A stretch of DNA of 33,213 nt from JBBKXP01 sp038251315 (GTDB lineage Bacteria > Pseudomonadota > Alphaproteobacteria > Rhodobacterales > Rhodobacteraceae): positions 1 to 33,213 of the forward strand of contig JBBSBK010000030.1 of the NCBI GenBank assembly GCA_038251315.1, written 5' to 3'. Position numbers and translations under genes: made by a program. Each line of letters begins with the position of its first letter. Position 1 is the first letter of the stretch. The notes beneath the pieces were generated by a model that worked only from the letters and a program-made list of their open reading frames with translations, did no database searches and was not told the origin of the DNA. Positions 8,560 to 16,193 of the stretch are shown here, piece by piece.

Positions 8560-8620
8560 AACCGCCCCCCTGTTTGCCGCCAACGCCACCACAGCCCCCG
8601 CCAAACCGCAAGCCCACCAG

Positions 8621-8658
8621 CTTCTTTTGGCCAAAAATATCCCCGCCGGAGGCTCCGC
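8621..8658 (+). repeat. Interspersed 38-39 bp intergenic element, copy A
   Basis: The element begins CTTCTTTTGGCCAAAAA and ends CCGCCGGAGGCTCCGC. It contains a TTTTGGCCAAAA palindrome and a GC-rich end able to form a short hairpin. It lies between the divergent starts of the aldolase and pepF genes, so this copy cannot be a normal transcription terminator. Related copies are at 12106-12144 and, inverted, at 29790-29828. Confidence 0.7.
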
Positions 8659-8715
8659 GCTTTCAAACTGCCGCCCCGGCCCTTATCTAAACCCGAACAT
8701 CTGCAAAGGACGCCC

Positions 8716-10527
8716 ATGCAACGCCCCGTATTCGACTCCAAAACCTCTGGCGGCAAATCGCTGGGCAATCTGCCCGAATGGGATCTGTCCGATCTGTATT
8801 CCGGCCCAAACAGCCCCGAAATCAAACGCGACATGGATTGGCTGGAAAGCCATTGCGCCGCATTTGCCGCCGATTATCAGGGCAAACTGGCCGACCTCGA
8901 TGCCGCCGGACTGCTTGAGGCGGTCAAACGTTACGAACGAATCGACATTGTGGCCGGGCGCATCATGTCCTTCGCGGGCCTGCGCTATTACCAGATGACG
9001 ACCGACGCGCAGCGGGCCAAATACATGGCCGACACGCAGGACAGGATCACCGCCTACACCACGCCGCTGGTGTTCTACGGGCTGGAATTCAACCGGCTGG
9101 ACGACGCCCATCTGGCCAAACTGCTGGGCCAAAGTCCCGAGCTCGCACGCTACAAGCCCGTTTTCGACCGGATGCGGGCGATGAAGCCCTATCAACTGTC
9201 CGACGAACTGGAAAAGTTCCTGCATGACCAGTCCACCGTGGGGGCTGCTGCATGGAACCGGCTGTTCGACGAAACCATTGCGGCGCTGGAATTCAACGTC
9301 GATGGCGACGACCTGAACATCGAAGGCGTGCTGAATCTGTTGACCGAACAGGACCGCGCCACACGCGAGGCGGCGACGCACGAACTGGCCCGCGTCTTCA
9401 CCGAGAACCTGAAAATCTTCAGCCGGGTCCACAACACCCTGGCCAAGGAAAAGGAAATCGAGGATCGGTGGCGCGGCATGCCCACCCCGCAAACCGGGCG
9501 GCACCTGTCCAACCATGTCGAACCCGAAGTGGTCGAGGCGCTGCGCAATGCCGTCGTCGCCGCCTACCCGCGCCTGTCGCACCGTTATTACAGGCTCAAG
9601 GCCAAATGGCTGGGGCTGGAGCGGATGCAGGTCTGGGACCGCAACGCGCCCCTGCCGATGGAATCAACCCGCATCGTCGATTGGGTCGAGGCGGAAAAGA
9701 CGGTGCTGGACGCCTACGCCGCGTTCGACCCGGCGATGGCCGATCTGGCCCGTCCGTTCTTTGACAAGGGCTGGATCGACGCCGCCGTCAAACCCGGCAA
9801 GGCGCCCGGTGCATTCGCCCACCCCACCGTGACCACCGTCCACCCCTATGTAATGCTGAACTACCTTGGCAAACCGCGCGACGTGATGACGTTGGCGCAC
9901 GAGTTGGGCCACGGCGTGCATCAGGTGCTGGCGGCAGGTCAGGGCGAACTGTTGTCATCGACGCCGCTGACACTGGCCGAAACCGCCAGCGTCTTCGGCG
10001 AAATGCTGACCTTCCGCGCCCTGCTTGACAAGGCAAAGGACCAACAGGAACGCAAGGTTCTGCTGGCCGGCAAGGTCGAGGATATGATCAACACGGTCGT
10101 GCGCCAGATCGCGTTCTACGATTTCGAATGTAAACTACATGCCGCACGGGGTGCAGGCGAACTGACCCCCGACGATATCAACGCGCTGTGGATGTCGGTG
10201 CAGGCCGAAAGCCTTGGGCCGGTATTCGACTTCGCCACTGGTTACGAAACCTTCTGGGCCTACATACCGCACTTCGTCCACTCGCCCTTCTACGTCTACG
10301 CCTATGCGTTCGGCGACGGATTGGTGAATGCCCTTTACGCCGTCTACGCCGAAGGCGACCCCGACTTCCGCGCCAAATATTTCGACATGCTCAAAGCCGG
10401 GGGCAGCAAGCACCACAAGGAATTGTTGGCCCCTTTCGGGCTGGACGCGACCGATCCAGCGTTCTGGGACAAGGGGTTGGGGATGATCGAAGGCATGATC
10501 GACGAGTTGGAGGCGATGGAGGGTTAA
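8716..10527 (+). CDS. pepF: Oligoendopeptidase F (M3 family metallopeptidase)
   Basis: 603 residues. The zinc site is HELGHGVH, with His395, Glu396 and His399. The third ligand is probably Glu422 in LTLAETASVFGEML, the correct spacing for M3 peptidases. The C-terminal part carries the substrate-binding tyrosine-rich segment PFYVYAYAFGDGLVNALY, and the N-terminal helical lid domain starts near WDLSDLYSG. The family cleaves oligopeptides in the cytoplasm, and some members degrade signal peptides or export intermediates. The start is ATG 8716, with AAAGGA at 8705-8710 as its ribosome site. The open frame upstream to 8419 is antisense to the aldolase and unrelated. It appears to be a single-gene transcript, convergent with the zinc finger gene. 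Confidence 0.93.
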   Translation: MQRPVFDSKTSGGKSLGNLPEWDLSDLYSGPNSPEIKRDMDWLESHCAAFAADYQGKLADLDAAGLLEAVKRYERIDIVAGRIMSFAGLRYYQMTTDAQRAKYMADTQDRITAYTTPLVFYGLEFNRLDDAHLAKLLGQSPELARYKPVFDRMRAMKPYQLSDELEKFLHDQSTVGAAAWNRLFDETIAALEFNVDGDDLNIEGVLNLLTEQDRATREAATHELARVFTENLKIFSRVHNTLAKEKEIEDRWRGMPTPQTGRHLSNHVEPEVVEALRNAVVAAYPRLSHRYYRLKAKWLGLERMQVWDRNAPLPMESTRIVDWVEAEKTVLDAYAAFDPAMADLARPFFDKGWIDAAVKPGKAPGAFAHPTVTTVHPYVMLNYLGKPRDVMTLAHELGHGVHQVLAAGQGELLSSTPLTLAETASVFGEMLTFRALLDKAKDQQERKVLLAGKVEDMINTVVRQIAFYDFECKLHAARGAGELTPDDINALWMSVQAESLGPVFDFATGYETFWAYIPHFVHSPFYVYAYAFGDGLVNALYAVYAEGDPDFRAKYFDMLKAGGSKHHKELLAPFGLDATDPAFWDKGLGMIEGMIDELEAMEG

Positions 10528-10534
10528 AGCCGCC

Positions 10535-10804
10535 CTACTTCAACTGACTGTCCTTGGACCCGCGCCGGTTGATCCCGGCGCGGGGCTTGAACGCCGCCTC
10601 GCGTTCTTGCTGGCAGTCGATGCACAGTTTGACGCCGGGACGGGCCAGCCGGCGCGCTTCGGGGATCGGTTCGCCGCAGTCAGCGCATTCGGTAAAACTT
10701 TCACCCACTGGCCCCTTTTGCGCCCGCATCCGCGCCAGTTCGTCGTCGATCGATGCCGCGATCTGGTCGGCCACCGCACCGTCCTTGGCCCAGCCCCCCG
10801 CCAT
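10535..10804 (-). CDS. DksA/TraR-type C4 zinc finger protein
   Basis: 89 residues. Four cysteines at 40, 43, 61 and 64 (ECADCGEP ... KLCIDCQ) form the DksA/TraR C4 zinc finger. The N-terminal helix DQIAASIDDELARMRAQK is short, so the protein lacks the long coiled coil of true DksA and is closer to TraR/YbiI-sized members. The family binds the RNA polymerase secondary channel and modulates initiation, and small members are less well characterised. The start ATG at 10804 shares one base with the stop of the DUF4389 gene (TGATG), which fixes the start. An in-frame ATG eight codons upstream lies inside that gene and is less likely. Confidence 0.85.
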   Translation of the reverse strand: MAGGWAKDGAVADQIAASIDDELARMRAQKGPVGESFTECADCGEPIPEARRLARPGVKLCIDCQQEREAAFKPRAGINRRGSKDSQLK

Positions 10805-11079
10805 CAATCCAACTCCGTCCATGGCCAAGGCTTAACCTCGGACGCTGCCGTTTGATAGCGCACGGCCTTGGCCATCCACACACCCAGCGTGGTGCCGAAT
10901 TCAGCCAGCGTGTCGTTGGGTTGACGTTTGTTGAACACCATGATGACGAACTGGATCACGGTGATCGCGCCCAGCACGGTTTGCGACATGCTCAGCATCA
11001 CCGCGATCAGGACCATCCAGATCAGCCGCATCCACAGGCTTTCGTAGTCCGCCGGAACTGCTTCGTTTTCGTCAACCAT
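10804..11079 (-). CDS. DUF4389 family membrane protein
   Basis: 91 residues. Two closely spaced hydrophobic stretches, LIWMVLIAVMLSMSQTVLG and AITVIQFVIMVFN, are followed by a cytoplasmic tail with LAEFGTTLGVWMAKAVRYQT and a closing PWPW motif. That pattern (RL-hydrophobic ... FG ... RY-T ... P-P) matches DUF4389. No biochemical role is established for the family as far as I know. The start ATG at 11079 lies within the last codons of the oxidoreductase gene (8-nt overlap), and the stop overlaps the zinc finger start. The three genes are therefore a tightly coupled operon, although the oxidoreductase may be only a transcriptional neighbour. Confidence 0.78.
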   Translation of the reverse strand: MVDENEAVPADYESLWMRLIWMVLIAVMLSMSQTVLGAITVIQFVIMVFNKRQPNDTLAEFGTTLGVWMAKAVRYQTAASEVKPWPWTELD

Positions 11080-12052
11080 TCGCCCGCCCCGCCGCATAGA
11101 CCATATCCATCATCCGCTGTGTCCCCCGGCTGAATTCCAGCGGACATGGATAGGCGACCCCATCACGCACCGTCGCGCCAAAGTTTTCGACCTGATGGAC
11201 ATAGTGGTTGACCCCCGGAAACCGTTCGATTGTCACGGTCCCGCCCGCTGTCTCCAGCCGGATTTCGGCCTGATCGTGGACGCCCGCATTGAACGGACAG
11301 GTCAGGGTCAACAGGCCGGTCGTCCCGTGAAACGCGATGTGCTGGCAGTTGAACAGGCGCATCGACACCAGCGATGTATAAGAAAACGCGGGAAAATCCG
11401 CCGCCATGCGGACGAACACATCGACCCCGTTCTCATAGCGCACATCGGCATAGGGCACCGCCACAGGTTCGGCGCCGGTGACGAACCGGGCGGCGCCAAA
11501 GGCATAGACCCCGATGTCGGGCAACCCACCTCCCCCGGTTTCAGGGCGGTTGCGGATGTTGGTCAATTCATCGGCGTTGTTGTAGGTAAAGATGCAATCG
11601 ACATGCCGCAGCTTGCCCACCGCGCCGCCCTGCACCAGCTCGCGGGCGCGGATAAACTGCGGATGATGAACGATCATATAAGCCTCGGCGGCCAGCAGAC
11701 CGGCCTTGTCGCGGGACGCGATCAAGCGGTCGAATTCGGCCTCGGCAAGGGCGATCGGCTTTTCGCACAAGACGTGTTTGCCCGCCTCAAGTGCCTTGAT
11801 CGTCCAGTCGACATGCAGGTGGTTGGGCAAGGGGATGTAAACCGCGTCGATCCCCGGATCGGCTAAAAGTGCATCGTAACTGTCATGCACCGCAATCCCT
11901 GGCGCGAAGGCACGAAATCCATCCGCCTTGACCGGATCCGAGGTTGCGAGGGCGGCAAACTCCGCCCCCCGCGCTGCGTGGATTGCAGGCCCCATGAAAC
12001 GGCGGGCGAAATCCGCGGCCCCAAGAATGCCCCACCTGACCGGATCAGACAT
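11072..12052 (-). CDS. Gfo/Idh/MocA family NAD(P)-dependent oxidoreductase
   Basis: 326 residues. The N-terminal Rossmann fold starts VRWGILGAADFARRFMGP, the nucleotide-binding loop. VYIPLPNHLHVDW precedes the conserved CEKPI motif, with the catalytic-region lysine at residue 98. The C-terminal substrate domain includes ETGGGGLPDIGVYAFGAARF, with the DIG-x-Y signature of the family. Members oxidise or reduce sugars, inositols or related polyols, and the substrate cannot be assigned here. The start ATG has GGAG six bases upstream. It is the first gene of the operon that includes the DUF4389 and zinc finger genes. Repeat copy B lies about 54 bp upstream of its start. Confidence 0.87.
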   Translation of the reverse strand: MSDPVRWGILGAADFARRFMGPAIHAARGAEFAALATSDPVKADGFRAFAPGIAVHDSYDALLADPGIDAVYIPLPNHLHVDWTIKALEAGKHVLCEKPIALAEAEFDRLIASRDKAGLLAAEAYMIVHHPQFIRARELVQGGAVGKLRHVDCIFTYNNADELTNIRNRPETGGGGLPDIGVYAFGAARFVTGAEPVAVPYADVRYENGVDVFVRMAADFPAFSYTSLVSMRLFNCQHIAFHGTTGLLTLTCPFNAGVHDQAEIRLETAGGTVTIERFPGVNHYVHQVENFGATVRDGVAYPCPLEFSRGTQRMMDMVYAAGRANG

Positions 12053-12105
12053 GTGTCACTCCATCATTGCACAAAAAGCCTAACAGAGCCAAAACCGGCC
12101 TGCAC

Positions 12106-12144
12106 CTTCTTTTGGCTCTGAAATACTCCCGCCTGAGGCTCCGA
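12106..12144 (+). repeat. Interspersed 38-39 bp intergenic element, copy B
   Basis: It begins CTTCTTTTGGC, has a diverged middle (TCTGAAATAC) and ends CCGCCTGAGGCTCCGA. It matches copies A and C at most positions of both ends. It lies between the end of rpoH and the start of the oxidoreductase gene. Confidence 0.65.
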
Positions 12145-12182
12145 CGCCAACACATGCGAACTGCGCATTGTGGTGCACAGAA

Positions 12183-12203
12183 GGATGGGCTTTCAACCCA
12201 TCC
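12183..12203 (-). terminator. Hairpin immediately downstream of rpoH
   Basis: There is a 7-bp perfect stem, GGATGGG with CCCATCC, around a 7-nt loop, five bases past the rpoH stop codon on the minus strand. The tail on that strand is TTCTGTG, so the U-tract is poor. It could be a weak intrinsic terminator or an RNA-stabilising 3' hairpin. Confidence 0.5.
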
Positions 12204-12207
12204 CCCT

Positions 12208-13104
12208 TCACGCCGTCGCCAGCATCCCTTTTTCGCGGGCCAGTTGCTGCATCCGTTTCTGCAGCTTTTCGAACGCGCGCACCTCGATCTGGCGAATCCG
12301 TTCCCGGCTGACCGAGTACTGGGTCGACAGATCTTCGAGCGTGATCGTCTCGTCCGCCAGCCGGCGTTGCATCAGCACGTCGCGCTCACGGTCGTTCAGC
12401 ACGTCCATCGCCTCGGTCAGCAACGCCCGGCGAGCGGTCATCTCGTCCTTTTCCTCATAGTCATGCGCCGTATCGGCATCTGTATCTTCCAGCCAGTCCT
12501 GCCACTGGGTCGCCCCCTCGCCCTCACCACCGACCATCGCGTTCAGCGACGCATCACCACCCGACAACCGGCGATTCATCGACACCACTTCGGCCTCGGT
12601 CACGCCCAAATCATGGGCGATCCGCTGGACGTTTTCGGGGCGCAAATCGCCTTCCTCCAGCGCGCCGATCCGGGATTTCGCCTTGCGCAGGTTGAAGAAC
12701 AGCTTCTTCTGCGCCGACGTGGTCCCGAGCTTGACCAAGGACCAGGACCGCAGGATGTACTCCTGGATCGACGCGCGGATCCACCACATCGCATAGGTCG
12801 CGAGCCTGAACCCCTTTTCGGGGTCGAAACGCTTGACCGCCTGCATCAGGCCGACGTTGGCTTCGGAAATGACTTCGGCTTGGGGCAGACCGTAGCCACG
12901 ATAGCCCATGGCGATCTTGGCAGCCAGTCGCAGGTGCGACGTGACCATCTTGTGCGCCGCCGTGGTGTCCTCATGGTCGACCCAGCGCTTTGCCAGCATG
13001 TATTCTTCTTCCGGTTCCAGCATTGGAAACTTGCGGATTTCCTGCATGTAACGGTTCAGGCCTTGTTCAGGGCTTGGTGCCGGCAGATTGGCGTAAGTAC
13101 TCAT
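12208..13104 (-). CDS. rpoH: Heat-shock sigma factor RpoH (sigma-32), RpoHI-like
   Basis: 298 residues. Region 2 contains YMLAKRWVDHEDTTAAHKMV and the promoter-melting segment ATYAMWWIRASIQEYILRSW. The RpoH box QKKLFFNLRKAKS follows directly. Region 4 has the helix-turn-helix ITLEDLSTQYSVSRERIRQI. The protein directs RNA polymerase to chaperone and protease promoters on heat stress. The ATG at 13104 is preceded by GGAGGGGAAG, and the usual start MSTYANLPAPSPEQGLNRYM agrees with that choice. Rhodobacteraceae usually have two RpoH proteins. The position directly after rluD and the N-terminal sequence look like RpoHI, but this assignment is from memory. A sigma-32-like promoter lies 40-70 bp upstream. 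Confidence 0.95.
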   Translation of the reverse strand: MSTYANLPAPSPEQGLNRYMQEIRKFPMLEPEEEYMLAKRWVDHEDTTAAHKMVTSHLRLAAKIAMGYRGYGLPQAEVISEANVGLMQAVKRFDPEKGFRLATYAMWWIRASIQEYILRSWSLVKLGTTSAQKKLFFNLRKAKSRIGALEEGDLRPENVQRIAHDLGVTEAEVVSMNRRLSGGDASLNAMVGGEGEGATQWQDWLEDTDADTAHDYEEKDEMTARRALLTEAMDVLNDRERDVLMQRRLADETITLEDLSTQYSVSRERIRQIEVRAFEKLQKRMQQLAREKGMLATA

Positions 13105-13143
13105 TGTTCTTCCCCTCCGCCCGATGTTCACAGGCTTAACATG

Positions 13144-13173
13144 GATATGGGCGCGGATATCGAGCCGGTCAAG
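13144..13173 (-). promoter_or_regulatory. Putative rpoH promoter with sigma-32-like and sigma-70-like elements
   Basis: Read on the minus strand, CTTGACC is followed after 14 bp by GCCCATAT. This is close to the E. coli sigma-32 consensus (CTTGAAA, 13-14 bp, CCCCATNT). The same bases also give a housekeeping reading, TTGACC-N17-CATATC. Transcription would begin about 30-35 nt before the rpoH start codon. Positive autoregulation of rpoH through a sigma-32 promoter is known in Caulobacter. Confidence 0.5.
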
Positions 13174-13273
13174 CCCGCCTACCGCAAATCACTTAACGTA
13201 GTATGAACCCGGTCCCGTCGCACAGCGAGTGCGATTTCGGTGCGTTCACGCACAAGGGATGGCATGTTTCAAC

Positions 13274-13309
13274 CGTACTCAGCCGGTCTTTCGTACTCAG
13301 CCGGTCTTT
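13274..13309. repeat. Perfect 18-bp tandem duplication upstream of rpoH
   Basis: The unit CGTACTCAGCCGGTCTTT occurs twice with no spacer, at 13274-13291 and 13292-13309, with no mismatch. It lies between the end of rluD and the rpoH promoter, about 170-205 bp before the rpoH start. It may be a simple local duplication, or a paired site for a regulator. No known operator is recognised in it. Confidence 0.9.
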
Positions 13310-13328
13310 GAAAAGAACGACGCAGAGG

Positions 13329-14366
13329 CTATTTCGGTTCCACACTGCCGCCCAAAGCTGCGACCAAGTCTTGCATATCGGCGGGCAAAGCGGCCGCAAA
13401 TACCATCATTTCGCCTGACACCGGGTGTTCAAACCCCAGCGTCGCCGCATGCAGCGCCTGCCGGGGAAAGCCCACCGCCGCCGCCGCCCCCACCTCACCC
13501 ACCGCTTTGGCCGCCAGTTTGCGCCGCCCGCCATAGGTCGGATCGCCGATCAGGGCGTGACCACAATGCGCCATATGCACCCTGATCTGATGCGTCCGCC
13601 CGGTTTCCAGCCAGCATTCGATCAGCGCGGCCACCGCAGGCACCCCCAGCGGTTGAACGATCCGCGCCCGCGTCACAGCATGCCGCCCGGCGTGAAAACT
13701 GACCGCTTGCCGCTGCCGGTCGGTCTTGTGCCGCCCCAGCATGGTCTGGATTTTCAGGATATTGCCGGGGTCGAAACTGGTGCCCTTGATCCCGTGCAGG
13801 CGTGGATCGTTCTGGTCGGGCACGCCGTGACACACCGCCAGATATCGCCGCTGCACGCTATGGGCCGCGAATTGCGCCGCCAGCCCGTGATGGGCGCGGT
13901 CAGACTTTGCCACCACAAGCAACCCGCTGGTGTCCTTGTCGATCCGGTGCACGATACCGGGACGCATCTGGCCCCCAACGCCCGACAGGGTGTCGCCGCA
14001 ATGGGCGATCAGGGCGTTGACAAGGGTGCCGGCGCGGCTGCCGGGGGCGGGATGCACGACCATGCCGGCCGGTTTGTCGATAACGATCAGGTCGGCATCC
14101 TCGAACACAACCGACAGCGGAATGACCTGCCCGACGATGTGGCTTTCAACTGCCGCCTCGACCGTCACCGCCACCGCATCACCCGTTGCCACCTGCGCCC
14201 GCGCATCGGTCACAACCGCGCCGTTCAACGTCACCGCCCCGTCCGCAATCAACCGGGCAAGGCGCGAGCGTGACAGCGACGCAGCCAGTGGCACATCGCG
14301 CGAAAGCGCCTTATCAAGACGGGCGGGCGGATTTTCCGCGATGACGAATGTGACGAGGGACGACAT
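13329..14366 (-). CDS. rluD: RluD-family 23S rRNA pseudouridine synthase
   Basis: 345 residues. An N-terminal S4 domain (about residues 14-70, RLDKALSRDVPLAASLSRSR) precedes the RluA-type catalytic domain. LIVIDKPAGMVVHPAPGS is at about 93-110, and the catalytic motif HRIDKDTSG is at 140-148 with Asp143. ETGRTHQIRVHMAHCGHALI follows. The family converts specific uridines in helix 69 of 23S rRNA (RluD) or other sites (RluC) to pseudouridine. S4 plus these motifs fits RluD best. The ATG at 14366 overlaps the ATG of the divergent DUF6476 gene, and a minus-strand AGGAG lies about 5 nt upstream, inside that gene. It probably reads towards rpoH. Confidence 0.9.
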   Translation of the reverse strand: MSSLVTFVIAENPPARLDKALSRDVPLAASLSRSRLARLIADGAVTLNGAVVTDARAQVATGDAVAVTVEAAVESHIVGQVIPLSVVFEDADLIVIDKPAGMVVHPAPGSRAGTLVNALIAHCGDTLSGVGGQMRPGIVHRIDKDTSGLLVVAKSDRAHHGLAAQFAAHSVQRRYLAVCHGVPDQNDPRLHGIKGTSFDPGNILKIQTMLGRHKTDRQRQAVSFHAGRHAVTRARIVQPLGVPAVAALIECWLETGRTHQIRVHMAHCGHALIGDPTYGGRRKLAAKAVGEVGAAAAVGFPRQALHAATLGFEHPVSGEMMVFAAALPADMQDLVAALGGSVEPK

Positions 14367-14661
14367 GGCGGCTCCTGAAACTCCGCAGCCTTTGCCGCCG
14401 CACCTGAACCTGCTGAAATGGTTGGTGACGGGGCTGACCGTGGTGATGATTGCGGGGTTCCTAGTCGTTATCGGCGCCCTTGTCATCCGCCTGAACGCCG
14501 ACCCGCTGCCACTGCCCGACCGGATCACCCTGCCTCCGGGTGTCAGTGCCATCGCATTCACCCAAGGTACCGACTGGTTCGCCGTGGTGACGAGCGACAA
14601 CCGCATCCTGATCTATGATCGCGCCACCGCCGCCCTGCGTCAGACGATCGGACTGAACTAG
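14365..14661 (+). CDS. Small membrane protein, DUF6476-like
   Basis: 98 residues. A proline-rich start (MAAPETPQPLPPHLNLL) is followed by one transmembrane segment, LVTGLTVVMIAGFLVVIGAL. A periplasmic or cytoplasmic tail then carries PLPLPDRITLPPGVSAIAFT, DWFAVVTSDNRILIYD and a final LRQTIGL, which resembles one propeller-type repeat. I associate this arrangement with DUF6476, a family found next to rluD in Rhodobacteraceae. The function is unknown. The ATG at 14365-14367 overlaps the rluD ATG on the other strand (CATG). GAGGGA at 14355-14360 is the likely ribosome site and lies inside the rluD reading frame. Confidence 0.75.
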   Translation: MAAPETPQPLPPHLNLLKWLVTGLTVVMIAGFLVVIGALVIRLNADPLPLPDRITLPPGVSAIAFTQGTDWFAVVTSDNRILIYDRATAALRQTIGLN

Positions 14662-14776
14662 GCCACAAGGCTGGACTCGGTCTAATCCCTGTGCAACTTT
14701 CGGCCAGTTGCCCGCCAGCGGGCAGCCCGTGGGCAACACCGCCCCGAGACGAAAATGGACCTTAGGGAGGACCACC

Positions 14777-15742
14777 ATGACACTGAATTCGTTCAAGGCC
14801 GTTGGCCTTGGCATGGCGCTGTCGGTCAGCGCCAGTGCCGTTTTCGCAGCCGAGTGCATCGCGCCCGCCAACCCCGGCGGTGGCTGGGATTTCACCTGCC
14901 GCCAGATCGGCAAGATCCTGTATGACATCGGTCAGGTCGACCAACCCGTGCAGGTGACCAACCTTGCCGGTGCCGGTGGCGGGTTGGCCTTTTCGACAGT
15001 CGTGAACGAACGCAATGACGACGCCGAACTGATCGTCGCCGCGTCTTCGGCCACCACCACGCGCCTTGCGCAGAACGCTTATGGCGGTGCGACGGCCGAT
15101 CAGGTGCGGTTCGTCGGGGCCATCGGCGCCGATCCGGGCGTCATCGTCGTGGCCGCCGACAGCCCCTACATGACCCTCAAGGATCTGATCGACGCGATCA
15201 AGGCTGATCCGGCCTCGGTCGCCTTTGCGGGCGGGTCCGCCGTTGGCGGGTTCGACCACATGAAACCGCTGCAGATCTTGCTGGCCGACGGGTTCACCGA
15301 CATCACCGCGATCAAATACATCGGTGTCGACGGTGGTGCCGACGCGATCACCCAGACCATCGGTGGGTTTACCCAAGCCATGACCGGCGACATGTCGGAA
15401 ATCGTCGGTTTCGTGAAATCTGGCGAAGTGCGCATTCTGGCGGTGATGAGCGACGAACGGGTTCCCGGTTTCGAGGATATCCCGACCGCCAAAGAACAGG
15501 GCTATGATGTGACGGCCGTCAACTGGCGCGGTCTGTATGTGCCCGGTGGCATCTCGGACGCGGATTTCCAGAAATGGGCGGATCGTCTGCAAGCCGTCGC
15601 TGACAGTGAAGAGTGGAAACAGGCAATGGCCGAAAACGGTCTTGCCCCGTTCACCAAGGTCGGTGGCGATTTCCAGATGTGGGTGGACGGCGTCATCGTC
15701 GAAACCCAGGACCTGTCGCGCCAACTGGGCGTAATCCAGTAA
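14777..15742 (+). CDS. tctC: Tripartite tricarboxylate transporter, periplasmic binding protein TctC
   Basis: 321 residues. Residues 1-24 are a signal peptide ending in ASAVFA, with the mature protein starting AECIAPANPGGGWDFTC. The PGGGWD loop and the later segments AGAGGGLAF, GSAVGGFDHMK and KEQGYDVTAVNWRGLYVPGG are typical of the Bug/TctC fold. The protein captures a carboxylate in the periplasm and delivers it to TctAB in a sodium-dependent, ATP-independent system. The ECIAP-type start resembles the tricarboxylate-binding TctC subgroup, but the substrate is not proven. GGGAGG at 14765-14770 is the ribosome site. The preceding 115 bp contain a stem-loop (GTTGCCC at 14707 with GGGCAAC at 14731) of unclear role. 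Confidence 0.92.
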   Translation: MTLNSFKAVGLGMALSVSASAVFAAECIAPANPGGGWDFTCRQIGKILYDIGQVDQPVQVTNLAGAGGGLAFSTVVNERNDDAELIVAASSATTTRLAQNAYGGATADQVRFVGAIGADPGVIVVAADSPYMTLKDLIDAIKADPASVAFAGGSAVGGFDHMKPLQILLADGFTDITAIKYIGVDGGADAITQTIGGFTQAMTGDMSEIVGFVKSGEVRILAVMSDERVPGFEDIPTAKEQGYDVTAVNWRGLYVPGGISDADFQKWADRLQAVADSEEWKQAMAENGLAPFTKVGGDFQMWVDGVIVETQDLSRQLGVIQ

Positions 15743-15743
15743 G

Positions 15744-16190
15744 ATGACCCGCCTGACAGACCGCGTTTTCGGTCTGGTCACGATCATGGTGGCGCTCGCG
15801 TATATCGCGAGCGCCATGCAGATTCAGGCCAGTTTCCTGTCCGATCCGGTCGGGTCCAAGACCTTTCCGATCCTCGTGGCATCCATCGCCGTGATCTGCG
15901 GCGGCATCATGGTGCTACGCCCTGACGCCGAACCGGACTGGCCGGAACTGCGCACGCTGGGGTCCATCGGGATTTCCGTGGTCCTGTTGATCGCCTACTC
16001 CTACAGCTTGAAACCGCTTGGTTTTCTTATCCCCACATCAGTCGCCGCCGGCGTCATCAGTTATCAGATTTCACCACGCCCGCGTTTTGCCTTGCTGACG
16101 GGTGTTGGCCTGTCGGGCGGTCTGTACGTCCTGTTTAAGATGATCCTTGGCCTTGGGCTCAAGGCGCTGCCAAACGCGTTGATGGGATAG
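15744..16190 (+). CDS. tctB: Tripartite tricarboxylate transporter, small membrane subunit TctB
   Basis: 148 residues with four hydrophobic segments: VFGLVTIMVALAYIASAM, ILVASIAVICGGIMVL, GSIGISVVLLIAYSYSL with the following GFLIPTSVAAGVISY, and ALLTGVGLSGGLYVLFKMIL. The conserved DPVGSKTFPILVA loop, found in TctB proteins, follows the first helix. It forms the membrane complex with TctA. The start ATG lies one base after the tctC stop, so the genes are co-translated. The length is typical. Confidence 0.88.
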   Translation: MTRLTDRVFGLVTIMVALAYIASAMQIQASFLSDPVGSKTFPILVASIAVICGGIMVLRPDAEPDWPELRTLGSIGISVVLLIAYSYSLKPLGFLIPTSVAAGVISYQISPRPRFALLTGVGLSGGLYVLFKMILGLGLKALPNALMG

Positions 16191-16193
16191 AAC

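Noticed and set aside
8419..8715. Longer start for oligoendopeptidase F
   Set aside because: The extension is antisense to the aldolase coding region. The ATG at 8716 has a proper ribosome site and matches the family's N terminus.
14707..14737. Stem-loop (GTTGCCC ... GGGCAAC) upstream of tctC as a terminator or riboswitch
   Set aside because: It has no U-tract and no conserved riboswitch features, so its function cannot be supported.
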